Part shown: one piece after another, positions 1 to 8,097 of the stretch
Layout of the letters: each line of letters starts with the position of its first letter
How positions within the stretch are numbered: position 1 is the first letter of the stretch
NCBI RefSeq assembly: GCF_000759345.1
Contig: NZ_JPZL01000001.1
Coordinates: 682,001 to 746,000, forward strand
Length of the DNA: 64,000 nucleotides
Source: Litchfieldella xinjiangensis
GTDB taxonomy: Bacteria; Pseudomonadota; Gammaproteobacteria; Pseudomonadales; Halomonadaceae
Direction: 5' to 3'
Made by a program: the position numbers and the translations under genes
The notes under the pieces: model-generated
Told to the model about the DNA's origin: nothing
Database searches by the model: none
Seen by the model: only the letters and a program-made list of their open reading frames with translations

Positions 1-770
1 CTCAGCAGAGCGCCTTTGGGTCGATTAGCGAGCTGGCCGCACAGCTGGGGGTCAACGCCTCGACCTTGACCCGTCTGGCACAGCGCCTGGGATACGGCGG
101 CTTCGGTGACTTGCAAGCCGTCTTTCGCCGCGAGCTGACCGAGGGCTCGCATTTCTATAGCGACCAGGCGTCTCGGATGCTGGCCGATAGCGATGAAACC
201 GAGCGACTCGGCTGTCTGCCTCGCCTGGCCCGTCAGGAGAGTACCAACCTCGCAGGCTTACTGGAGCGCATCGATGCCGATACCTTCAATGCAACCGTGG
301 GGCGCCTGGCCACGGCACACCGCGTTCGCATCCATGGCATGAGGCAGTTCCATTCTCTCGCATTATTCATGGCGTACGGACTGGGTATGCTGCGGGCCGA
401 CGTGGCACCGCTGGACTCCAGTCGGCAAGGCGTGGCCGATGCGCTGGCCCAACTCGATCGCGGCGACCTGTTGGTGGTCGCCAGCTGCTTTCCCTATACG
501 CCGAGTGTGATTGCCACGGCCGAGATCGCCGTACGCCACGGTATCGACGTGATCGCTTTGACCGATACGGCAAGCTCGCCGCTGGCGAGACTCGCCTCGC
601 ACACGTTCCTGGTGCCTAATCAAAGCGTGTTCTTCAGCAACAGCATGTGTGCCTTCATGTTGCTTGCCGAGGGGATAGTGAGCGAGGTTGCCGCCCGGCT
701 CGGGGACCGGGGCGTAACGGCACTCAAACACCGTGAACGGTTGATCGGCGAGCTGAACGCCTCGTTATAG
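1..770 (+). CDS. MurR/RpiR-family transcriptional regulator (5' end missing)
   Basis: The open frame runs in from the window edge, so the start lies outside. The first 35 codons (frame from base 3) form a helix-turn-helix of the RpiR type, with SISELAAQLGVNASTLTRLA visible. The C-terminal half resembles a SIS sugar-phosphate-binding domain (VRIHGMRQFHSLALFMAYGL, then a DLLVVASCFPYTP segment). Regulators of this family bind a sugar phosphate and control nearby catabolic genes. No sugar gene is visible downstream, so the target is unknown and probably lies to the left. Confidence 0.85.
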   Translation, partial: QQSAFGSISELAAQLGVNASTLTRLAQRLGYGGFGDLQAVFRRELTEGSHFYSDQASRMLADSDETERLGCLPRLARQESTNLAGLLERIDADTFNATVGRLATAHRVRIHGMRQFHSLALFMAYGLGMLRADVAPLDSSRQGVADALAQLDRGDLLVVASCFPYTPSVIATAEIAVRHGIDVIALTDTASSPLARLASHTFLVPNQSVFFSNSMCAFMLLAEGIVSEVAARLGDRGVTALKHRERLIGELNASL

Positions 771-780
771 AAAAGACAGA

Positions 781-803
781 ATGGCCGCCCGGAGGGCAGC
801 CAT
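781..803. terminator. Hairpin between convergent genes
   Basis: A 10-base inverted repeat with one mismatch (atggccgccc / gggcagccat, 3-base loop) lies between the convergent RpiR-type gene and the oxidoreductase gene. On the minus strand it is followed by a T-rich stretch, so it may terminate the oxidoreductase transcript. Confidence 0.45.
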
Positions 804-821
804 GTCGCGGCGCGGGCAGGT

Positions 822-1799
822 TCAGGGGATAAGAATGGTCGAGCCGGTCGTCTTGCGCGAGGCCACGGCTTCTTGTGCCTTTCCGGCATCCTTCAAGTCG
901 AAGCGCTGGCCGATATCCACGGCCACCTTGCCACTGCCCAGCATGTCGAACAGATCGGTGCACATCATCTCGAGACGCTCGCGGGAATCGGCATACCCGT
1001 TGAGACTCGGGCGTGTGACGAACAACGAGCCTTTCTGGTTGAGGATACCGATATTGACGTTCTCCACCGGGCCCGATGCGTTACCGAAGCTGACCATCAG
1101 TCCGCGTGGCTTGAGGCAATCCAGGGACGTTTCCCAAGTATCCTTGCCCACCGAATCGTAAACCACATCGCACATTTCGCCCTGGGTCAGCTCACGAATA
1201 CGCTCGGCCACATTCTCGCGGCTATAGTCGATCGTGGCCCAGGCACCGTTGGCCTGGGCAATGTCGGCCTTCTCCTGCGAGCTTACCGTACCAATCAGCC
1301 TGACCCCCAGTACGCGGGCCCACTGGCAGGCAATCGAACCGACACCGCCAGCCGCAGCGTGAAACAGGATGGTTTCGCCGCCTTTTAACGGATAGGTTTG
1401 ACGCAGCAGGTACTGCACCGTCAGGCCCTTGAGCATGCTGCCGGCTGCCGTTTCGATGTCGACGTTGTCGGGAAGCACCACTACCTTGGCCGCCGGCAAG
1501 GTATGTAATTCGGCGTAGGCACCCAGCGGCCCTTGGGCATAGGCGACACGATCACCTTTTTTCAAATGGGTCACGCCTTCACCGACCGCCTCGACCACGC
1601 CTGCGCCTTCGGTACCCAGCCCCGATGGCATCGAAGGTGCAGGATACAGGCCGGTGCGAAAGTAGATATCGATGAAATTGAGGCCGATAGCCTGGTTTCT
1701 GACCTGGACTTCATCGCGCCCCGGGGGCTGCGGCTCGACGTCTACATACTCTAGCACCTCGGGCCCACCGGTCTTGGCGAATTGAATGCGTTTGGCCAT
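822..1799 (-). CDS. qor: NADPH:quinone oxidoreductase (zinc-independent MDR family)
   Basis: Medium-chain reductase of the quinone oxidoreductase/zeta-crystallin type, 325 residues, the usual length. The N-terminal GroES-like fold carries the NFIDIYFRTGLYP signature. The Rossmann domain has the NADPH-binding AAAGGVGS motif at about residue 150. No structural or catalytic zinc cysteines are seen, as expected for QOR. The start at 1799 was chosen because a GAGGAG ribosome-binding site lies 7 bases upstream; the frame is open a further 13 codons without a comparable site. It probably reduces quinones by one electron with NADPH in the cytosol. It is convergent with the regulator on its left. Confidence 0.9.
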   Translation of the reverse strand: MAKRIQFAKTGGPEVLEYVDVEPQPPGRDEVQVRNQAIGLNFIDIYFRTGLYPAPSMPSGLGTEGAGVVEAVGEGVTHLKKGDRVAYAQGPLGAYAELHTLPAAKVVVLPDNVDIETAAGSMLKGLTVQYLLRQTYPLKGGETILFHAAAGGVGSIACQWARVLGVRLIGTVSSQEKADIAQANGAWATIDYSRENVAERIRELTQGEMCDVVYDSVGKDTWETSLDCLKPRGLMVSFGNASGPVENVNIGILNQKGSLFVTRPSLNGYADSRERLEMMCTDLFDMLGSGKVAVDIGQRFDLKDAGKAQEAVASRKTTGSTILIP

Positions 1800-1882
1800 C
1801 ACAAGCTCCTCGTTCGGTTCTGGATGGTCTCCATACAAGCTTCCCCCTGTTGCCAGGTCAAGCCTTGTAGTCGCAGGCCATC

Positions 1883-2503
1883 CTAGGCGAGCCGTGACGG
1901 GAAATTCGCCAATCCATCGACGAAGCGCTGTTTCTCATCGTCGAAGGTTTTCGCATCATGCTTGAAGCGGCGCAGCAGGGCTGACTCATCGAAGGCAAGC
2001 GTCTCACTCAGCTCGCGTACGCTGCTGGCCGGATGCTTGAGTCCCAAGCCAATCCGCTGCCCATCACGGCCGGCAAACCAGCGGGTAATCCCGCAGCCCA
2101 GGTAGAAGGACTCCTCTTCACGACTGTCCGCCTCCACACGAAGCGGCGCCTTGAATGCCAATTCACTGATCAAGCGGCGCTCGGCGTCCTTCTCCTCACC
2201 CAAAGCACAGCTATGAGTGAGTGTCATGCCTTCTCCGGCCGCGTCGAGAACCAGCAAGGCCAATGCGAGAGGCGTACCTTCACGATCGACCAGCGCCAAC
2301 ATGCGACCCGCCTCATGGACGAAGAGCTCACGCCGGGTTCCGGTAAACACCACCAGCGGCGTCAGCCCGGCTTGCTGGCCGTATACCTCGGCACAGAGCC
2401 GAGCCAGGCAGGCGTCACGCCTTTTTGCATCCTTTACATGCACCACATTCATCGTCGCCAACTCATCCACGCTTGTGTCTACACTGAGGGGAGGCCTCGT
2501 CAT
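1883..2503 (-). CDS. Conserved hypothetical protein
   Basis: A 206-residue soluble protein I do not recognise. It is acidic, has no signal peptide or membrane segment, and has a central hydrophobic strand pattern (MLALVDREGTPLALALLVLD). That pattern and the overall length could fit a GNAT-like fold, but the acetyl-CoA P-loop is not convincing. The ATG at 2503 has a GAGG five bases upstream. It is divergent from the CinA-like gene with 96 bases between the starts. Confidence 0.6.
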   Translation of the reverse strand: MTRPPLSVDTSVDELATMNVVHVKDAKRRDACLARLCAEVYGQQAGLTPLVVFTGTRRELFVHEAGRMLALVDREGTPLALALLVLDAAGEGMTLTHSCALGEEKDAERRLISELAFKAPLRVEADSREEESFYLGCGITRWFAGRDGQRIGLGLKHPASSVRELSETLAFDESALLRRFKHDAKTFDDEKQRFVDGLANFPSRLA

Positions 2504-2599
2504 CGGACCTCACGAGGAGCGCAGGCTACCACATCCGCCTACACCCCAAGACGCTAGGCATCACTCATGCAAGCAAGAATGGAAGCAGAAGGAACCGCA

Positions 2600-3097
2600 A
2601 TGGAAATGCTCGAACGGATCACCCAATACCTGCAGGACAGCAATCTCAACCTCGCAACGGCCGAATCCTGCACCGCAGGACTGATCGTCTCCGAACTCGC
2701 TCGGATCCCGGGGAGTGGCCAAAGCATCGACTGCGGTTTGGCCGTGTACTCTCCCGAATCCAAGAACCGCTACCTCAAGGTCAGCTTCGACACCATCGAT
2801 ACCCATGGGCTGACCAGTGAGCCGGTCGCCCGTGAAATGGCCATCGGCGCCTTGAACAACAACAATGCTGACGTGGCCTTGTCGAACACAGGTGTAGCCG
2901 GTCCCAACGGGGGCGATGATGACACGCCCATCGGCACGGTATGTTTTGCCTGGGCGTTTCGGCACAAGGACCATGAGCATCACTTCTGCGAGACACGGCG
3001 CTTCGACGGCGGCCGCAATGAGGTGCGTCTCGCTGCTGCCCATTACTCCCTGGAGCGCCTGCCCCATTACCATCAGCAAGTCCTCGACAGCGATTGA
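2600..3097 (+). CDS. pncC: CinA C-terminal-like nicotinamide-nucleotide amidase
   Basis: Single-domain protein of 165 residues matching the CinA C-terminal family (E. coli YgaD/PncC), which deamidates NMN to nicotinate mononucleotide in pyridine nucleotide salvage. The AESCTAGL motif near residue 20 and the NTGVAGPNGG motif in the middle are the family hallmarks. The start at 2600 is preferred over ATGs at 2567 and 2579 because an AAGGA site lies 6 bases before it and the product then matches family length. The next gene, nadE, uses nicotinate-derived dinucleotide, so the pair forms a small NAD-salvage unit. Confidence 0.85.
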   Translation: MEMLERITQYLQDSNLNLATAESCTAGLIVSELARIPGSGQSIDCGLAVYSPESKNRYLKVSFDTIDTHGLTSEPVAREMAIGALNNNNADVALSNTGVAGPNGGDDDTPIGTVCFAWAFRHKDHEHHFCETRRFDGGRNEVRLAAAHYSLERLPHYHQQVLDSD

Positions 3098-3129
3098 TTA
3101 CCGAGCTCAACGACAAGGAGCGAAACGTC

Positions 3130-3963
3130 ATGGAGCCACTCTCCAATACCGAGGCCCAGCAGACCATTATTCGTGATCTGGAAGCCCAGACGCAGATCGA
3201 TGCTCGCAAGGAAGTCGAGCGCCGCCGGGACTTCCTGGTTCGCCAGATGGAAACTTCAGGCCAGCACACCCTCGTTCTCGGCATCAGTGGTGGGGTCGAT
3301 TCCACAGTGGCTGGAAAGCTGGCGCAGCTGGCGGTGGATCACGCCCGCGAGCGCGGGCTCGAAGCACGCTTCGTGGCGATGCGCCTGCCCTACCAGGAAC
3401 AGAAGGACGAGCACGATGCGCAACGTGCATTGGAATTCATCGGTGCGGATGAATGCCTCACGGTGAATATCGCCAAGGCCAGCGATACCATGCTCGAAGC
3501 CCTGGAAAGCGGCGGGCTTCAGTTCAAGGACGCCTCCCATCGTGATTTCGTGATGGGTAACATCAAGGCACGCCAGCGGATGATCGCCCAGTATGCCGTC
3601 GCCGGGGCCCGGGGCGGGCTGGTCGTCGGTACCGATCAGGCCGCCGAAGCCTTGATGGGCTTCTTCACCAAGTATGGCGATGGCGCGTGCGACGTGGCCC
3701 CATTGACCGGACTCAGCAAGCGCCAGGTACGTGATCTTGGGCGTGAACTGGGCGCACCGAGCGAACTGGTCGACAAGGTGCCCACCGCCGATCTTGAATC
3801 GCTCACGCCGGGCAAGACCGATGAGGATGCCTTCGGCATCAGTTACGAAGAGATCGATGACTTCCTCGAAGGCAAGCCGGTCAGCGACAAGGTCTATAAG
3901 GTGATACTCACCGCGTACCGCAACACCCAGCACAAGCGCAACCTGCCGATCGCGCCCGACTGA
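3130..3963 (+). CDS. nadE: Ammonia-dependent NAD+ synthetase
   Basis: Amidates deamido-NAD to NAD with ATP and ammonia. The 277-residue length fits the ammonia-dependent (E. coli NadE) class, without the glutaminase domain of the larger enzymes. The ATP-pyrophosphatase P-loop SGGVDST lies at about residue 56, and the GTDQAAE and TADLE motifs are present. The ATG at 3130 follows AAGGAG by 9 bases; an upstream in-frame TTG at 3094 overlaps the previous stop and is less likely. It follows pncC by 32 bases and is probably co-transcribed. Confidence 0.95.
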   Translation: MEPLSNTEAQQTIIRDLEAQTQIDARKEVERRRDFLVRQMETSGQHTLVLGISGGVDSTVAGKLAQLAVDHARERGLEARFVAMRLPYQEQKDEHDAQRALEFIGADECLTVNIAKASDTMLEALESGGLQFKDASHRDFVMGNIKARQRMIAQYAVAGARGGLVVGTDQAAEALMGFFTKYGDGACDVAPLTGLSKRQVRDLGRELGAPSELVDKVPTADLESLTPGKTDEDAFGISYEEIDDFLEGKPVSDKVYKVILTAYRNTQHKRNLPIAPD

Positions 3964-3974
3964 CCCCCCTTTTT

Positions 3975-3994
3975 CCGGGCCCATGCGGGCCCGG
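3975..3994. terminator. GC-rich hairpin after nadE
   Basis: A perfect 8-base inverted repeat (ccgggccc / gggcccgg) with a 4-base loop lies 11 bases after the nadE stop. There is no T-tract on the plus strand, so it may be an imperfect terminator or an mRNA-stabilising hairpin. Confidence 0.45.
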
Positions 3995-4119
3995 CTTCAT
4001 GGCCTGCCATCACGCTGTCATGCAAAACCACGATGCTCTTGTGCGTGGGCATGCAGCGCGTCAGACTCAGCTGGAATGTGCCCCCTTTATCTTGTCTGTT
4101 GCGTATCGAGGCCAGTGTC

Positions 4120-4947
4120 ATGAACGACGCCCTTACCCCGCCTGCTGAGCTTGTCAGTCCCGCCGATGCCCCCAAGGTCGTTCCCTTTACCGTCGCCCAT
4201 CGAGGCCTCTCTGCTCATGCGCCGGAAAACACCCTCTCCGCCGTGAGAGCCGCTCACCAGGCCGGCTGCTCATGGGTCGAACTGGACGTGCAATTGCTAG
4301 GCGATGGCACCCCGGTGATTTGGCACGACAATGGGGTGCGCCGCTGCTCGGATAGCCGAGGCAAGCTGGCCAAGCTGGACCTCAAGCGGGCCCAGAGCCT
4401 CGATGTAGGCCGTTGGTTCAGCTCCGAATTCGCTGGGGAACGCATGGCCACACTCGAGGACATGCTACGTCTGATCAATGAACTCGACATGGGCCTCAAT
4501 CTGGAACTCAAGGTCAATCGCGGGCGCGATGCTCAGGCGCTGGTCGCTGCAGCGTTGCCCATGACCCTTGCCGCTTTACCGTCCGAAAGGCTGGTGGTGT
4601 CCTCGTTCAGCCTTTCGGCCCTGGCCTCGGCGCGGGCGCATGAGCCCGACCCCGACCGTCTGCGCCTGGGGCTGCTGTTCGAGAAGATACCGCGCGACTG
4701 GCTGCAGGAAGCAAGGCGCTTCAAGGCCTATAGCCTGCACGTCGACTGGCGAAAGCTGAAGGAATCCCGGGCGCGTGAGGTCAAGGCCGCGGGTTATCGC
4801 CTGTTCTGCTATACCGCCAACGATCCGGTCGCCTTTTCGCGTCAATGGGACTGGGGTGTGGATGCCGTAATCAGCGACGACCCCACACTGTACGAACATC
4901 ATTTACCCGGTGCTGTCCCGCCTCAGTCGGATGAGACGCCGACTTGA
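4120..4947 (+). CDS. ugpQ: Glycerophosphodiester phosphodiesterase
   Basis: A 275-residue cytosolic enzyme of the GDPD family, which hydrolyses deacylated phospholipids to sn-glycerol 3-phosphate and an alcohol. The catalytic HRG-x-APENT signature is visible (AHRGLSAHAPENTLSAV), followed by the metal-binding ELDVQLLGDGTPVIWHD and the LNLELK strand, giving a full TIM barrel. There is no signal peptide. The ATG at 4120 has a CGAGG eight bases upstream; an earlier in-frame ATG at 4033 has none. Its product is the substrate of the Ugp transporter at 42437-46632, but the two loci are unlinked. Confidence 0.9.
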   Translation: MNDALTPPAELVSPADAPKVVPFTVAHRGLSAHAPENTLSAVRAAHQAGCSWVELDVQLLGDGTPVIWHDNGVRRCSDSRGKLAKLDLKRAQSLDVGRWFSSEFAGERMATLEDMLRLINELDMGLNLELKVNRGRDAQALVAAALPMTLAALPSERLVVSSFSLSALASARAHEPDPDRLRLGLLFEKIPRDWLQEARRFKAYSLHVDWRKLKESRAREVKAAGYRLFCYTANDPVAFSRQWDWGVDAVISDDPTLYEHHLPGAVPPQSDETPT

Positions 4948-4957
4948 TATAGATCAA
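4944..4957. promoter_or_regulatory. FNR/Anr-like palindrome upstream of motAB
   Basis: TTGAT-N4-ATCAA, a 10 of 10 match to the FNR consensus. It overlaps the stop codon of the phosphodiesterase gene and lies 18 bases upstream of the sigma-28-type promoter of the motA-like gene. A chance match is possible. Confidence 0.4.
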
Positions 4958-4975
4958 CGACGCCCTGATCCGGGT

Positions 4976-5002
4976 TCAAGTGTCGCCGTCACCCGCCGAT
5001 AG
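4976..5002 (+). promoter_or_regulatory. Sigma-28 (FliA)-type promoter for motAB
   Basis: TCAAGTGT-N11-GCCGATAG matches the FliA consensus TAAAGTTT-N11-GCCGATAA at 13 of 16 positions with the exact 11-base spacer, 47 bases before the motA start. Motility genes of this class are normally read by sigma-28, so site and gene agree. Confidence 0.65.
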
Positions 5003-5049
5003 CTTCCAGAGCATGCTAAATAACTGGTTACTACGGCAAGGAACCGTCC

Positions 5050-5871
5050 ATGAACCCGTCAACGATCATCGGCATGCTGGCCAGCATCGCCCTGCTGGCC
5101 AGCGTACTGCTTTTCACTGCCGAGTCGCCGCAGAGTTTTCTCAACCTGCCAGGGCTCGCCATCGTCATTACCGGCACACTCGCCTCGACGTTCATCAGCT
5201 ATCCGCTACGTGAAGTGGTGCGTGTAGTACGCCTGGTCGGCATCGTGTTCCGCCGGGAAAACACGTATGCCCGGGACGACATCAAGGAACTGGTCGACAT
5301 GTCGCGACTATGGTTCAAGGGCGACGTGCGTGCCGTAGAGCAAGCGCTGGAGCAGGCCCGCAACCCGTTCCTGCGTACCGGCATCCAACTCGTCATCGCC
5401 AACACCAAGGAAAGCGAGATCATCGATCTGCTGCGCTGGCGTATCGCGCGGCTCAAGGCGCGTGAGCACGCCGAAGCCGCTATCTTTCGGACCATGGCGA
5501 CCTATGCCCCGGCCTTCGGCATGATCGGCACGCTGGTCGGCCTGGTGAACATGCTCGAGGTCATGGATGCCGGTGACGTGGCGGTCATCGGCCCGCGCAT
5601 GGCCGTCGCCCTGTTGACGACCTTCTACGGCATTCTCCTGGCCAATCTCGTGTTCAAGCCGATTGCCGTGAAGCTCGAACGTCGCACCGAGGAGCGCCTG
5701 ATCGCTATGAACATGGTATTGGAAGGCATCTCGTTGATTACCAAGCGTCGCCTCCCTTCGTTCATCGAGGAAACGCTCAATTCGTTCATGGCCAACCACC
5801 AGGACGAGATTCGAGATACCGCACGCCCCGATCGAGGCGACACGCTCGACGAGGCAGGACAGAATGCTTGA
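5050..5871 (+). CDS. motA: Flagellar motor stator protein, MotA/PomA family
   Basis: A 273-residue membrane protein of the MotA/TolQ/ExbB family. Two hydrophobic segments lie near the N-terminus (about residues 5-22 and 33-51). A long cytoplasmic loop with charged motor-interface residues (RWRIARLKAREHAEAAIFRTMATYAPAFG) leads into two further segments (about 153-172 and 182-202). It should form the ion-conducting stator with the next gene, whose start it overlaps by 8 bases. The ATG follows AAGGA. A PomA-like sodium motor would suit a halophile, but the ion cannot be read from sequence alone. Confidence 0.85.
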   Translation: MNPSTIIGMLASIALLASVLLFTAESPQSFLNLPGLAIVITGTLASTFISYPLREVVRVVRLVGIVFRRENTYARDDIKELVDMSRLWFKGDVRAVEQALEQARNPFLRTGIQLVIANTKESEIIDLLRWRIARLKAREHAEAAIFRTMATYAPAFGMIGTLVGLVNMLEVMDAGDVAVIGPRMAVALLTTFYGILLANLVFKPIAVKLERRTEERLIAMNMVLEGISLITKRRLPSFIEETLNSFMANHQDEIRDTARPDRGDTLDEAGQNA

Positions 5872-6544
5872 TCGTCACAGCAATGACAGCCTGCTGCCGG
5901 GCGCTAGCGATGGGGGTGAAGCCGACGAAAGCTGGCTGATGAGTTACCTCGACGTATTGACGCTACTCATCACCCTGTTCGTATTGCTTCTTTCGCTTGC
6001 GGGTAACGGCCTTTCCAGCAACGGGGAAGCCACGGCGGGTATCAGCGAAGGCGATCGGCAAGGTGGCAGCTCGACATCCGTGGCGCCGCGGGGCAGTGGC
6101 ATCCTGCCCCGCGACACCGGACTCGCGCCCCGCTTTCGTGACCTGCGCCTGGAAGGGATCGACGTGGCCCAGGGCAAGGAAGGGGTCACCCTTCGGATCG
6201 CCGATCACCTGCTATTTCCCAGCGGTAGCGCCGACCTGACACGCCAAGGGCGCGAGGTGCTGGACGGACTGATCGTCCCATTGAATCAGTTCGAGGGTCG
6301 TATTTCGGTAGAAGGTCACTCCGACGACGTGCCGATCGCCACCGCCCGCTTCCCATCCAACTGGGAGCTTTCCAGTGCGCGGGCCATTGCCGTACTGCGC
6401 TTCTTGGCCGAAGTGGGCCTCGATGCCTCGCGCCTTCGCGCGATCGGCTACGCCGATACCTTGCCGCTGGAAGCCAATGCCACCCCGGAAGGCCGCTCCG
6501 CCAATCGCCGGGTCGAACTGGTATTGCATGAACCGACCCCCTGA
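5864..6544 (+). CDS. motB: Flagellar motor stator protein, MotB/OmpA family
   Basis: A 226-residue protein with one transmembrane segment near residues 25-46 that carries the ion-binding aspartate (SYLDVLTLL) of MotB/PomB. It continues with a glycine/serine-rich linker and a C-terminal OmpA-like peptidoglycan-binding domain (VEGHSDDVPI, then SNWELSSARAIAVLRFL and the closing NRRVEL). It is shorter than E. coli MotB (308 residues), mainly in the linker and C-terminus. It overlaps motA by 8 bases, so translation is probably coupled. Confidence 0.87.
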   Translation: MLDRHSNDSLLPGASDGGEADESWLMSYLDVLTLLITLFVLLLSLAGNGLSSNGEATAGISEGDRQGGSSTSVAPRGSGILPRDTGLAPRFRDLRLEGIDVAQGKEGVTLRIADHLLFPSGSADLTRQGREVLDGLIVPLNQFEGRISVEGHSDDVPIATARFPSNWELSSARAIAVLRFLAEVGLDASRLRAIGYADTLPLEANATPEGRSANRRVELVLHEPTP

Positions 6545-6624
6545 GACCCGTTGACAGGTGATCAAACGCCAACCAGCCTTTTGCTACATTGCTAATGACG
6601 CATCCAGGCACAAGGAGAGGTGGT

Positions 6625-8097
6625 ATGACGCCATACAAGGACTTTCATCGACAGTGGATCGCCGGTGAGTGGTGCGAAGGGCATAGCGGTACGTCACGGG
6701 CCAATAGCGATCCGTATACCGATGAGGTGCTGGTAGAGATTCCCCAGGCGAGCCTTGAAGATCTCGATGCCGCTTACCGTGCGGCTCAGGCGGCTCAGCC
6801 TGAATGGGAGGCCAAGCTCCCCAGCGAACGGAGTGCCGTTCTCGAACGTCTGGCCGGCATCGTCGAGGCGCGTAAGGACGATATAGTCGATTGGTTGATC
6901 CACGAATCGGGCAGTACGCGTCGCAAGGCCACGCTCGAGTGGGGACTGGTGCTGGGACTGATCAAGTATAACATCGGCACGACCTATGGCCTCCAAGGGA
7001 GCCTGCTCCCCGCGGACATCCCAGGGAAGGAAGGCCGCGCCTATCGCAAGCCGGTGGGTGTCGTGGGAATGATCAGCCCGTGGAACTGGCCCTTGCAGCT
7101 CACTGCACGCACGTTGATCCCGGCCCTGGCCCTGGGTAACGCCGTCGTGGTCAAACCGGCTAGCGACACGCCGGTTACCGGGGGCTTGCTGTTTGCCAAA
7201 TTGCTGGAGGAAGCCGGCCTGTCCAAAGGACTGGTCAGCGTCGTGGTCGGTCGTGGCTCCGAGATCGGCGACGCCTTCGTCAGTCATCCCATTCCGCGGG
7301 TGATGTCGTTTACCGGGTCGACGCCGGTTGGCCGCGGGATCGCCCGGCAAGCTGCCGATGCTGAAATCATCAAGCATGTCGATCTGGAGCTGGGCGGCAA
7401 CGGCCCCTTCGTCGTGCTCGGCGATGCCGATGTCGATCGCGCGGTAGACGCCGCCATTTTTGGCAAATTCCTGCATCAGGGCCAGATCTGCATGGCCATC
7501 AACCGCATCATCGTCGAGGACTCGCTGCACGATGCCTTCGTCGAACGATTTGTCGCTCGCGCCGAGCGCCTGGCCGTCGGCGATCCTCGACAGGAAGAAA
7601 CCATCATCGGCCCGATCATCAACGACAAGCAGCTCGACACGCTGAAACGCAAGATCGCCGATGCACAGGCCGAGGGTGCACACATGCAGGTTGGGGGTGA
7701 AGCGCAGGGCCGTGTGTTGCCGCCGCATGTATTCACCGGTGTCGACCAATCGATGAGCCTGGCGCGCGAGGAGATTTTTGGACCGATCGCCCCAATCCTG
7801 CGCGCTCGCGATGCCGACGATGCGATTCACATGGCCAACGACACGGAGTATGGCCTCTCGGCTGCCTTGTTCACCGGCGATGTCGAACGAGGGGTACAGC
7901 TGGCCCGACGCATCGAAGCGGGGATGGTGCATGTCAACGACCAGCCGGTCAATGATCTGCCAAACAACCCGTTCGGAGGCGAAAAGAACTCTGGATTGGG
8001 CCGCTTCAATGGAGACTGGAGCGTGGCCGCTTTCACTACGGATCAGTGGGTCAGTGTGCAGCACCAGCCGCGAAGCTACCCCACCGACGAAGCGTAG
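6625..8097 (+). CDS. NAD(P)-dependent aldehyde dehydrogenase
   Basis: A 490-residue enzyme of the ALDH superfamily with all key parts: the SPWNWPLQL cofactor region, the FTGSTPVGR Rossmann motif, the catalytic base glutamate in ELGGNGPF and the catalytic cysteine in [11 protein letters not shown]. The closing [13 protein letters not shown] segment is also present. The sequence leans toward the vanillin/benzaldehyde dehydrogenase group, but the substrate is not certain. The ATG at 6625 follows AAGGAGAGG by 4 bases. Its 3' end overlaps the convergent cobQ by 22 bases. Confidence 0.88.
   Translation: MTPYKDFHRQWIAGEWCEGHSGTSRANSDPYTDEVLVEIPQASLEDLDAAYRAAQAAQPEWEAKLPSERSAVLERLAGIVEARKDDIVDWLIHESGSTRRKATLEWGLVLGLIKYNIGTTYGLQGSLLPADIPGKEGRAYRKPVGVVGMISPWNWPLQLTARTLIPALALGNAVVVKPASDTPVTGGLLFAKLLEEAGLSKGLVSVVVGRGSEIGDAFVSHPIPRVMSFTGSTPVGRGIARQAADAEIIKHVDLELGGNGPFVVLGDADVDRAVDAAIFGKFLHQGQICMAINRIIVEDSLHDAFVERFVARAERLAVGDPRQEETIIGPIINDKQLDTLKRKIADAQAEGAHMQVGGEAQGRVLPPHVFTGVDQSMSLAREEIFGPIAPILRARDADDAIHMANDTEYGLSAALFTGDVERGVQLARRIEAGMVHVNDQPVNDLPNNPFGGEKNSGLGRFNGDWSVAAFTTDQWVSVQHQPRSYPTDEA

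Noticed and set aside
4033-4119. Longer N-terminus of the glycerophosphodiesterase from ATG 4033
   Set aside because: The extra residues have no ribosome-binding site and no signal peptide; 4120 has one.
6694-8064. 456-codon minus-strand frame across the aldehyde dehydrogenase
   Set aside because: Typical antisense shadow in high-GC DNA; the protein-like domains are all on the plus strand.
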